NCBI GenBank assembly: GCA_017995665.1
Contig: JAGOIM010000103.1
Coordinates: forward strand, 1-5,823
From: Anaerolineaceae bacterium
GTDB lineage: Bacteria; Chloroflexota; Anaerolineae; Anaerolineales; Anaerolineaceae
Reading direction: 5' to 3'
Length of the DNA stretch: 5,823 nucleotides
The first letter of the stretch is position 1, and each line of letters starts with the position of its first letter. Positions 1-4,773 of this stretch are shown here, in pieces. The notes under the pieces are model-generated. The model searched no databases and was not told the origin of the DNA. It was given only the letters and a program-made list of their open reading frames with translations. The translations under genes and the position numbers were made by a program.

Positions 1-453
1 AGAAAGTGGTTTAGCAATCCGCTCTGCCTGGTTATAGCCCCGTTCAATCATCTTTTGTTCTCCGATTGGAACAGGCAAAACCAAATCCGTTTCCCAACCG
101 GCTTTCTCATAAACCATTGACAAGATTCCAGCCAGATAGCGACCGATTGTCAAATCATTTTGATATTTCAGATGATGGATTGCTTTCCGGACGACCCCAT
201 CATAATAAGCAAAAGCTCGAAAACCTTCATAGGGTAATGTTTTACCGTCACAATTAGCACATTTCCCTTTTTTACTGGTAAAGGATCCGCAATAATTGCA
301 GACATCATTCGGAATGCGTTGGATTTTAGGTAAGCATTCCGGACAAATAAAAACGCCTTCTTCTCCACAACCCAAGCAAGTTGGAGGAAACAACCAATCC
401 AAAACATTGAGCGCAATTTGATTTGCCTGAGATAAAAGAGGAGAAGTCGCCAT
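1..453 (-). CDS. comF: ComF family protein (zinc-ribbon plus phosphoribosyltransferase), 3' end outside window
   Basis: The minus strand is open from the ATG at 453 to the left edge, giving 151 residues without a stop. The N-terminus carries four CxxC pairs (C26/C29, C37/C40, C52/C55, C65/C68), the paired zinc ribbons of ComF-like proteins. Then follow YYDGVVRKAIHHLKY (about 83-97) and LPVPIGEQKMIERGYNQAE (126-144), which match the ComF consensus of a VPVP segment followed by RGFNQAE at the start of the phosphoribosyltransferase fold. The PRPP-binding loop and C-terminus, roughly 80 residues, lie outside the window. ComF proteins act in the cytoplasm and help DNA uptake during natural transformation in some bacteria; elsewhere the role is unclear. 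The start has no good Shine-Dalgarno of its own, but its ATG shares a base with the stop of the upstream small gene (TAATG), which suggests translational coupling. Family assignment is secure; a competence role is inference. Confidence 0.9.
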   Translation of the reverse strand, partial: MATSPLLSQANQIALNVLDWLFPPTCLGCGEEGVFICPECLPKIQRIPNDVCNYCGSFTSKKGKCANCDGKTLPYEGFRAFAYYDGVVRKAIHHLKYQNDLTIGRYLAGILSMVYEKAGWETDLVLPVPIGEQKMIERGYNQAERIAKPLS

Positions 454-590
454 TAATTACCCGTGTTTTGAATAAAGAGTTGAATAGCTGGCCAAAATAT
501 CGTGAACAATGTAAACAAAACCATCAACACTAAGATGATAATCAGTATGTATTCAAATGGGCCCAAATTCCTCAACGGACCTTTATTCAT
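453..590 (-). CDS. Small single-span membrane protein, 45 residues, function unknown
   Basis: Reading leftward from the ATG at 590 gives 45 residues ending in TAA at 455-453. The start is preceded by AAAAGGAGATTAT, an excellent ribosome site at normal spacing, and the stop overlaps the comF start (TAATG). These two facts make a real gene likely despite its size. The protein has a short polar N-terminus (MNKGPLRNLGPFEY, with K3 and R7 positive), one hydrophobic stretch from about 15 to 33 (ILIIILVLMVLFTLFTIFW), and a short polar tail ending QNTGN. It would make one membrane helix. The positive residues lie before the helix, which favours a cytoplasmic N-terminus. I do not recognise a family. 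It has no cysteine and no obvious signal-peptidase site. Co-translation with a ComF-like protein might hint at a DNA-uptake or envelope link, but that is guesswork. Confidence 0.72.
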   Translation of the reverse strand: MNKGPLRNLGPFEYILIIILVLMVLFTLFTIFWPAIQLFIQNTGN

Positions 591-601
591 ATAATCTCCT
601 T

Positions 602-672
602 TTTAGAACAGCTATAAGTCTATTATAATTAATCTTTAGAAGATGAAAGACCTTATATTTTCTACTTTAGAA
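602..672. repeat. Three TTTAGAA repeats in the divergent intergenic region
   Basis: TTTAGAA occurs at 602-608, 635-641 and 666-672, all in the same orientation, with start-to-start spacing of 33 and 31 bases, close to three helical turns. The second and third copies extend to an identical nine-base CTTTAGAAG (634-642 and 665-673). Both sit in local dyads: TCTT-TAG-AAGA at 633-643 and TTCTA-CTT-TAGAA at 660-672. The copies flank or overlap the predicted promoter elements of both divergent units, as expected for operator sites. The region is AT-rich, so chance repeats cannot be excluded. Confidence 0.35.
622..627 (-). promoter_or_regulatory. Predicted -10 box for the small membrane protein-comF unit
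   Basis: Read leftward, the sequence is a perfect TATAAT about 32 bases before the start codon at 590. A weak -35 candidate (TCTTTC, 650-645) lies 17 bases upstream. Transcription would start near 615, giving a leader of about 25 bases that includes the AGGAG site. The -35 match is poor, so activation by a protein bound at the nearby TTTAGAA repeats is possible but unproven. Confidence 0.5.
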
Positions 673-688
673 GCATCTCGCAGATGCT
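672..688. promoter_or_regulatory. Perfect palindrome and putative promoter before the SPFH operon
   Basis: AGCATCT-CGC-AGATGCT is a perfect seven-base inverted repeat with a three-base centre. It ends 34 bases before the start codon at 723. A poor -35 candidate (TTTAGA, 667-672) precedes it and -10-like sequences follow (TAATAT at 688-693, or TATATT at 691-696), so the palindrome would fill the promoter spacer, where a repressor or a DNA-distorting activator could bind. No T-run follows, so it is not a terminator. The promoter boxes are weak matches; the palindrome itself is certain. Confidence 0.45.
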
Positions 689-722
689 AATATATTGAAA
701 AGAATGTTCATGAAGGAGAAAG

Positions 723-1244
723 ATGACTGATATTTATGAAACTGTAAAAGGGGATCAAGACCCCATCACCAAGTTGTTTTCCAAAATCCCCGGATTCAAG
801 GGCTATATTGCCCGTGAAGATCGCCGTGCTTCGGACAAACTCCTTAGAGAAACCGTTGCCAAAGATTATGAAGCTCAATATCAGAGAATCTCCTCTTTGC
901 AACGTGAACTTATCACCTCAGGCGGATTGGCACAAGTTGGTGACCTCGAAGCCTCTGCCATTAAAATTCGTCAGTTTATTGACCGAGTAAAAACTGCCAG
1001 TTATGGTTATGCAGGATTGTTTGATGCAGTAAAAATCCAGGAAGATGAATTGACTCAAATTTACCAATACGACCTGGTTTTATTGGATCATGCCAAGACA
1101 ATCGGCGGTGCAATTGACAATGTGGAAGCCTCAATCGGAACTGACGGTTTGCCCGCTTCTATCCGCCATCTGACCGCTGTCGCTCAAGAAGCTGTGGATG
1201 CTTTCAACAAACGTGCTGACGCCCTTAAAGGCATCGCACTCTAA
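723..1244 (+). CDS. Conserved helical protein, partner of SPFH protein, function unknown
   Basis: This encodes 173 residues. AAGGAG (713-718) lies four bases before the ATG, fixing the start. The protein is almost entirely helix-forming and charged, has no signal peptide or membrane span, and should be cytoplasmic. Notable parts are a basic N-terminal stretch, KIPGFKGYIAREDRR (21-35), a long amphipathic helix with coiled-coil character (about 35-65, rich in E, Q, R and L), and the segment TASYGYAGLFDAVKI (91-105), which looks like a conserved signature rather than low-complexity sequence. I recall similar uncharacterised proteins beside SPFH genes in Chloroflexota, but cannot name a domain. 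The SPFH gene follows after 26 bases with no terminator between them, so they are very probably co-transcribed. By analogy with Bacillus YdjI, which works with a PspA-family coiled-coil protein, it could be the partner handled by the SPFH scaffold. It is not PspA: it is shorter and I see no PspA signature. Confidence 0.88.
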   Translation: MTDIYETVKGDQDPITKLFSKIPGFKGYIAREDRRASDKLLRETVAKDYEAQYQRISSLQRELITSGGLAQVGDLEASAIKIRQFIDRVKTASYGYAGLFDAVKIQEDELTQIYQYDLVLLDHAKTIGGAIDNVEASIGTDGLPASIRHLTAVAQEAVDAFNKRADALKGIAL

Positions 1245-1270
1245 TTAGACTTAATTAACAGGAGATTATT

Positions 1271-2326
1271 ATGGCAAGAGTTTTTGATGTTGTTGAATAT
1301 CCCAACGAAATGGTCGATGAAATTGTTCATCGTTTCCCCGAGACCGGTGTAGCAGATCTTCGTTTGGGATCCCAGGTAATTGTTCGCGAATCCCAGGCAG
1401 CTGTCTTTTTCCGTGATGGACGTGCTTTGGATGTTTTAAGCCCCGGACGCCATACTATCAGCACCGCTAATGTGCCTATTTTGACCGGTTTGTTGGGCAA
1501 ACTTTTTGGCGATCGTACACCCTTCACCGCTGAAGTTTATTATGTTTCAATGCGTGAATTCGCTGATCGCAAATGGGGCACTCCTCAGCCGATTATCGTT
1601 CGCAACACCGGTGTTGGTTTGGGCGTCGCTCTGCTGCAAGGTTTCGGAACCTACAGCTTCCAGGTTAGCGATCCCCAGCAATTTGTCACTCAGGTTGTCG
1701 GTCAGCTCGGTGGTTTTCGTACGACTGATATCGAGAATCGCTTACGGATGATGTTGCTTTCAAAGCTTCAGGATCTTCTTGGAGAAACCACCTCAAGTAA
1801 AAATGTGTTGGATTTGATTGGCTTGACCGACGAATTGAGCGCCGGTGTTCGTGCTAAAGCACAGGACGACTTCCTCGCTATCGGTTTGCAGCTTAAATCT
1901 TTCTATATCGGAAGTCTGAAACCTTCCGATAAATCTGCTCAGGAATTGCGTGAAATGGGTATGCTCGATATGCAAACCTACACCCAGCTTCAGGCTGCTG
2001 ATGCGATGCGCGATGCCGCTCAGAATCCTTCAGGTGGAGCCGGATTGACGGCTGGTATTGGTGCCGGTATGGGTGTTGGCAATATTCTTGCCAACTCGTT
2101 ACAAGGTTTAAATCAAAACCAACAAACTCAAGGAACAGCTCAAACCAGTGTACCCGGAGCAGGAGCAATGCCTGACGTAATGACTCCCTCAGAAGCTGCT
2201 GGATTTTTGAAAGTCTCTGAAGAAGACGTCATCGATGCGATCAATGCCGGTGAGCTGAAAGCTCGCAAAATTGGCAATGCTTATCGTTTGACTAAAGACG
2301 CACTCCAGGATTATTTGAACGGATAA
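1271..2326 (+). CDS. YdjI-family SPFH protein with C-terminal excisionase-type HTH domain
   Basis: This encodes 351 residues; AGGAG (1260-1264) six bases upstream fixes the start. Residues about 30-220 form the SPFH (band 7) domain of the YdjI/'virion core protein-like' subgroup: LGSQVIVRESQAAVFFRDG (32-50), LSPGRHTI (56-63), NVPILTGLLGKLFG (67-80) and EFADRKWGTPQPI (96-108), where the DRKWGT block is characteristic. A helix (about 222-250) and a glycine-zipper stretch, GGAGLTAGIGAGMGVGNIL (255-273), follow, then a Q/N-rich linker (279-292). Residues 303-350 are a helix-turn-helix of the excisionase/MerR-like type: MTPSEAAGFLKVSEEDV (304-320), then INAGELKARKIGNAYRL (324-340), the turn-wing-Arg pattern of that family. 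There is no membrane helix. In Bacillus, YdjI is a membrane-associated scaffold acting with YdjGH and PspA in envelope stress; other YdjI-type proteins I know of end in a zinc ribbon, not an HTH. The HTH may bind DNA or may be a protein-docking module. Family assignment is firm; role is inference. Confidence 0.92.
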   Translation: MARVFDVVEYPNEMVDEIVHRFPETGVADLRLGSQVIVRESQAAVFFRDGRALDVLSPGRHTISTANVPILTGLLGKLFGDRTPFTAEVYYVSMREFADRKWGTPQPIIVRNTGVGLGVALLQGFGTYSFQVSDPQQFVTQVVGQLGGFRTTDIENRLRMMLLSKLQDLLGETTSSKNVLDLIGLTDELSAGVRAKAQDDFLAIGLQLKSFYIGSLKPSDKSAQELREMGMLDMQTYTQLQAADAMRDAAQNPSGGAGLTAGIGAGMGVGNILANSLQGLNQNQQTQGTAQTSVPGAGAMPDVMTPSEAAGFLKVSEEDVIDAINAGELKARKIGNAYRLTKDALQDYLNG

Positions 2327-2348
2327 TTATCTAAAACCGATTTACGAC

Positions 2349-2381
2349 AAAAGGCTGAGTAATTCAAACTCAGCCTTTTTT
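2349..2381 (+). terminator. Intrinsic terminator of the SPFH operon
   Basis: AAAAGGCTGAGT (2349-2360) pairs perfectly with ACTCAGCCTTTT (2368-2379) around a seven-base loop, and the T-run reaches 2381. The GC-rich eight-base core followed by six T residues is a textbook Rho-independent terminator. It begins 23 bases after the SPFH stop. The A-run on the 5' side could give some termination on the other strand, but no minus-strand gene approaches here. Confidence 0.93.
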
Positions 2382-2384
2382 GTT

Positions 2385-2393
2385 TGTTATAAT
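2385..2393 (+). promoter_or_regulatory. Extended -10 promoter of the sucC-like/sucD-like operon
   Basis: TGTTATAAT contains a perfect TATAAT (2388-2393) with the upstream TG of an extended -10 element, which reduces the need for a -35 box. The -35 position would fall in the 3' arm of the preceding terminator and shows no good match. Transcription would begin near 2400, only about eight bases before the ATG at 2408, so the message would have an extremely short leader. Confidence 0.65.
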
Positions 2394-2407
2394 TGAGCTG
2401 TGCTGAC

Positions 2408-3553
2408 ATGAAACTTCACGAATATCAGGCAAAGTCAATTCTCAAAAAAGCTGGCATTCCCTTGCCGGTCTCTCATCTGGCAGGCAACGCCGGCCAAGTT
2501 AAACGAATATCGAATGAAATTGGCTATCCGGTCGTGCTTAAAGCACAAACCCTCGAAACAGGGCGTGGTCATGCCGGGGGCGTAAGAATCGTTCATAATG
2601 AAAATGAAATTGAAAATGTCAGCAACGAGATTTTTAAGCTCGTTTTGAATCAACAACCGGTTCAATTTATTTTGGTTGAAAAAGCTTTCACCTTCTACAA
2701 AGAGTATTATTTAGGAATCATTTCAGACCTCGATGAAGGAACACCTGTTTTACGTATTTCTGAAGCAGGCGGTGCTACTTACTTAGAAGCTGAGTCTTTC
2801 GAAGAGGCTCTATCTGTTGACCAGGCAATTGATATAAATCGTGGTCTAAAGGATTATCAAATCCGGGAAGCATTAGTCAATCTGGGCATTGCCCCTGCCT
2901 ATTGGAAACAATTTCAGGTTATCGCCCGCAAGCTTTATGAAGTCTATCGTCAAAACGATGCCAGTTTAGCAGAGATAAATTCGCTTGTCCTGACGGAATT
3001 AGACCAGCTCTATGCTCTTGACGTTAAAATCAACATTGATACTCAATCCTTATATCGCCAGGAAGCTTTTTTTGACGCCTTGGACCCCTCATATTTTGGC
3101 TGGGAAGATCGCGAGGCAATGAAGTACAATCTCGATTACCATAGCTTCCCCGGAGAAATTGGATGTATAGTCAATGGTATGGGTTTGGCTTATCTGACGA
3201 TGGAACAAATGCTTTTGTTAAACCATTTACCTGCCGCCGTGATTGATATTCGCGGAGGTGCAACCAGCAATTCGATTACTTCGGCCCTCGGAATGTTGCT
3301 CTCTAATCCGCAGGTTAAAGTAATCATTGTTAATATATTCGGCGGAATGACTCATTGCGATGAAACCGCCCAAGGGCTTATCCAAGCCTTGGAGGAAAGT
3401 ACACGTAAAAAACCGGTCTTTCTTCGACTTGAGGGTACAAACGGTACGCCGGGGCTGGATTTGCTACTCAAGACTGAAAACCTTGCACTTTTTCGCTCTA
3501 CCGAAGCTTTGGTGAATGCTGCCGTTGCCTGGTTGAGAGGAGATGAGCAATGA
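2408..3553 (+). CDS. Succinyl-CoA ligase beta-subunit-like protein (ATP-grasp), divergent
   Basis: The protein has 381 residues, close to the family length of about 388. MKLHEYQAKSILKKAGIPLP is the canonical SucC N-terminus, so I choose the ATG at 2408; an in-frame TTG at 2393 lies inside the promoter. No Shine-Dalgarno precedes it. Retained family blocks are ILVEKAFTFYKEYYLG (88-103), EINSLV (189-194, with the metal-binding Asn), YALDVKINID (202-211, with the metal-binding Asp), IGCIVNGMGLA (251-261), VNIFGGMTHCD (308-318) and RLEGTNGTPG (340-349). The ATP-grasp fold and C-terminal flavodoxin-like domain are therefore both present. Odd points: the nucleotide loop normally reading like HAGGRGKAGG is LETGRGHAGG (49-58); the STEGG block is SEAGG (118-122); EINPL is EINSL. 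It overlaps the alpha-like gene by ATGA, so the two should form an alpha-beta complex. Because the alpha partner lacks the phosphohistidine, I do not assign sucC or a succinate substrate with confidence. Confidence 0.88.
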   Translation: MKLHEYQAKSILKKAGIPLPVSHLAGNAGQVKRISNEIGYPVVLKAQTLETGRGHAGGVRIVHNENEIENVSNEIFKLVLNQQPVQFILVEKAFTFYKEYYLGIISDLDEGTPVLRISEAGGATYLEAESFEEALSVDQAIDINRGLKDYQIREALVNLGIAPAYWKQFQVIARKLYEVYRQNDASLAEINSLVLTELDQLYALDVKINIDTQSLYRQEAFFDALDPSYFGWEDREAMKYNLDYHSFPGEIGCIVNGMGLAYLTMEQMLLLNHLPAAVIDIRGGATSNSITSALGMLLSNPQVKVIIVNIFGGMTHCDETAQGLIQALEESTRKKPVFLRLEGTNGTPGLDLLLKTENLALFRSTEALVNAAVAWLRGDEQ

Positions 3554-4416
3554 GCGTTCTGATTAATGCGGATTCTGGTATTATGGTCCAGGGAATTACC
3601 GGCAAACGAGGTCGTTTCCATGCCCTTCAAATGTTAGCAACCGGAAGTCAGTTGCTTGGAGGAACATCTCCCGGAAAAGGTGGCGAATGGTGCTTCGATG
3701 GGCGAGTTCCAATTTTCGATACAGTCCGTGAATGTGTGCAGTCGACGAATGCTGATGTAAGCGTCATTTTTGTTCCCCCACATGCCACAGCCGATGCCAT
3801 ATTAGAAGCGATTGATGCCGGCATTAAAACTATCATATCTATTACCGGCTCTATCCCTTTGCAAGATATGATGACAGTAAAATCCGCTTTAAAAAACAGC
3901 GAAGCGGTTCTGGTAGGTCCAAATTCCCCGGGCGTGCTCGTTCCCGGAATTGCCAATGCAGGAATATTTCCTAACAATCTTGCACTGCGAGGAAATGTTG
4001 GGATTGTCTCTCGTTCGGGAACGCTCTGTTACGAAGTTCTGGACTGTTTAACCCAGGCGGGAATAGGCGTAAGCACTGCGGTTGGTTTGGGTGATGACCC
4101 GATAATTGGGATTGATTTTTTGACTTGTCTGGAACTTTTTGAAGCCGATCCACGCACAGACAAAATCGTCATGATTGGCGGTCCGGGTGGAGACAGCGAG
4201 ATAAAAGCTGCCAACTATATCAATAGCGAACTAACCAAACCTGTCATTGCCTGGATAGTCGGTGAAAATCTTGCACCCCCACTCCTCAAGCCTTTTTTTG
4301 ATAAAAGTGGCAATTTATCTTCTGAAGTTCTCAACAAAAAAACCAAAATTCTCAAGGAAGCCGGGGTTTTGATTGCCAAAAAAATCGAGGAAATACCTTC
4401 TTTGATTAATCGCTAA
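3550..4416 (+). CDS. Succinyl-CoA ligase alpha-subunit-like protein lacking the phosphohistidine
   Basis: The protein has 288 residues, the usual SucD length. AGGAG (3538-3542) sits seven bases before the ATG, which overlaps the upstream stop (ATGA). The N-terminal Rossmann CoA-binding domain is well kept: VQGITGKRGRFHALQ (13-27), GGTSPGKGG (37-45), PIFDTVREC (54-62), ILEAIDAGIKTII (84-96), LVGPNSPGV (121-129) and GIVSRSGTLCYE (151-162). The C-terminal ligase domain has VGLGDDPIIG (178-187) and LELFEADPRTDKIVMIGG (194-211). The motif expected next, GHAGA with the catalytic His, is absent: the stretch is VGENLAPPLLKPFFDKSG (237-254), and the only histidines in the protein are H24 and H78. A gapless comparison with E. 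coli SucD as I remember it puts Phe249 at the phosphohistidine. The supporting Glu of MIGEIGG is Gly (MIGGPGG), and ITEGIP is ITGSIP. The frame is intact and the length normal, so this looks like a functional protein with altered chemistry, not a pseudogene. Confidence 0.88.
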   Translation: MSVLINADSGIMVQGITGKRGRFHALQMLATGSQLLGGTSPGKGGEWCFDGRVPIFDTVRECVQSTNADVSVIFVPPHATADAILEAIDAGIKTIISITGSIPLQDMMTVKSALKNSEAVLVGPNSPGVLVPGIANAGIFPNNLALRGNVGIVSRSGTLCYEVLDCLTQAGIGVSTAVGLGDDPIIGIDFLTCLELFEADPRTDKIVMIGGPGGDSEIKAANYINSELTKPVIAWIVGENLAPPLLKPFFDKSGNLSSEVLNKKTKILKEAGVLIAKKIEEIPSLINR

Positions 4417-4418
4417 AC

Positions 4419-4444
4419 AAGAACTGCCCGAAGGCAGTTCTTTT
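4419..4444. terminator. Terminator hairpin between convergent sucD-like and acp genes
   Basis: AAGAACTGCC (4419-4428) pairs perfectly with GGCAGTTCTT (4433-4442) around a CGAA loop, and TTTTGGTTTT follows on the plus strand, so the rightward operon ends here. On the minus strand the same hairpin has the extra-stable C(UUCG)G tetraloop but only TTGTTT after it, so it probably also ends the acp transcript, with a weaker tail. It starts three bases after the alpha-subunit stop. Confidence 0.88.
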
Positions 4445-4460
4445 GGTTTTGAAAACAGAA

Positions 4461-4700
4461 TTATTTAGCTTTTACATTATCAATCGCTCGGACTGCGTCT
4501 CCAACAGTTTGGATGGCGCGGGCATCTTCATCGGAAATGTTAATGTCAAACTTTTCGCAAAATCCGTCAATCAGGAAAAACTGATCCATCGAATCAGCCT
4601 TTAAATCCTCGATAAAACGGGTATCCATTGTGATGTCGTCACCATCAATTTTCAAAACGTCAATTACTACAGCTTTTACAGAATCAAATGTACTTTCCAT
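4461..4700 (-). CDS. acpP: Acyl carrier protein
   Basis: The product has 79 residues, a typical ACP size, and is acidic overall. AGGA (4710-4707) lies six bases before the ATG. The key block is FIEDLKADSMDQFFLID (29-45): the phosphopantetheine serine is Ser37 in DSM, the usual variant being DSL. Helix I (about 2-17, ending VIDVLKIDGDDI), the MDTRFIEDL loop, and the C-terminal DEDARAIQTVGDAVRAI (57-73) match ACP helices III and IV. It would carry acyl chains as thioesters in the cytoplasm. Around the serine, QFFLIDGFCEKFDI replaces the usual VELVMALEEEFDI-like helix II, with two phenylalanines and a cysteine; this recognition helix may choose different partner enzymes. No fatty-acid synthesis gene is adjacent, so it is a stand-alone ACP that may be the main fatty-acid ACP or a specialised one. 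The symbol is therefore tentative. Confidence 0.9.
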   Translation of the reverse strand: MESTFDSVKAVVIDVLKIDGDDITMDTRFIEDLKADSMDQFFLIDGFCEKFDINISDEDARAIQTVGDAVRAIDNVKAK

Positions 4701-4732
4701 TATTTTTCCTCATTAGTCTTTTTGATGCTAAG

Positions 4733-4741
4733 ATTATATCA
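4733..4741 (-). promoter_or_regulatory. Extended -10 promoter of the acp gene
   Basis: Read leftward the sequence is TGATATAAT, a perfect TATAAT with the extended TG. The transcript would begin near 4726, leaving a leader of about 25 bases with the AGGA ribosome site. No clear -35 is visible. An imperfectly centred dyad, TTGAT (4722-4726) and ATCAA (4738-4742), brackets the start region and could be an operator shared with the divergent fni gene. Confidence 0.55.
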
Positions 4742-4773
4742 AGACTTATTTGAATTTACGGAAAAGATAACAC

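Noticed and set aside
66..257. Plus-strand open frame of 63 codons
   Set aside because: It lies antisense to the comF gene, has no ribosome site, and its product shows no recognisable domain.
453..590. Small membrane protein as a Flp or type IV pilin (GPFEY followed by a hydrophobic helix)
   Set aside because: The Glu-Tyr before the helix resembles class III/Flp pilins, but no prepilin peptidase site with the usual spacing is clear, and the tail is too short and pilin genes are not adjacent.
591..1270. Identical AGGAGATTAT before the small membrane gene (minus strand) and before the SPFH gene (plus strand) as a regulatory repeat
   Set aside because: Both copies sit exactly at the ribosome-binding position, so convergence on a strong Shine-Dalgarno explains the match.
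2033..2090. Membrane helix in the glycine-rich segment of the SPFH protein (residues 255-273)
   Set aside because: The GxxxG-rich composition fits the glycine zipper that I recall from YdjI-type proteins; hydrophobicity is too low and interrupted for a confident transmembrane helix.
2393..2407. Upstream in-frame TTG start adding five residues to the SucC-like protein
   Set aside because: The TTG lies in and beside the predicted -10 box, has no ribosome site, and the residues from the ATG at 2408 match the canonical SucC N-terminus.
3648..3977. Minus-strand open frame of 109 codons inside the SucD-like gene
   Set aside because: It is fully antisense to a well-supported gene, shows no family motif, and has no start signals.
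4240..4340. Frameshift hiding the missing GHAGA motif in the SucD-like protein
   Set aside because: I looked for a GGN-CAT/CAC-GCN-GGN pattern in the surrounding bases in other frames and saw none. The length around the site matches the family without gaps, and the C-terminal LKEAGVLI block is in frame.
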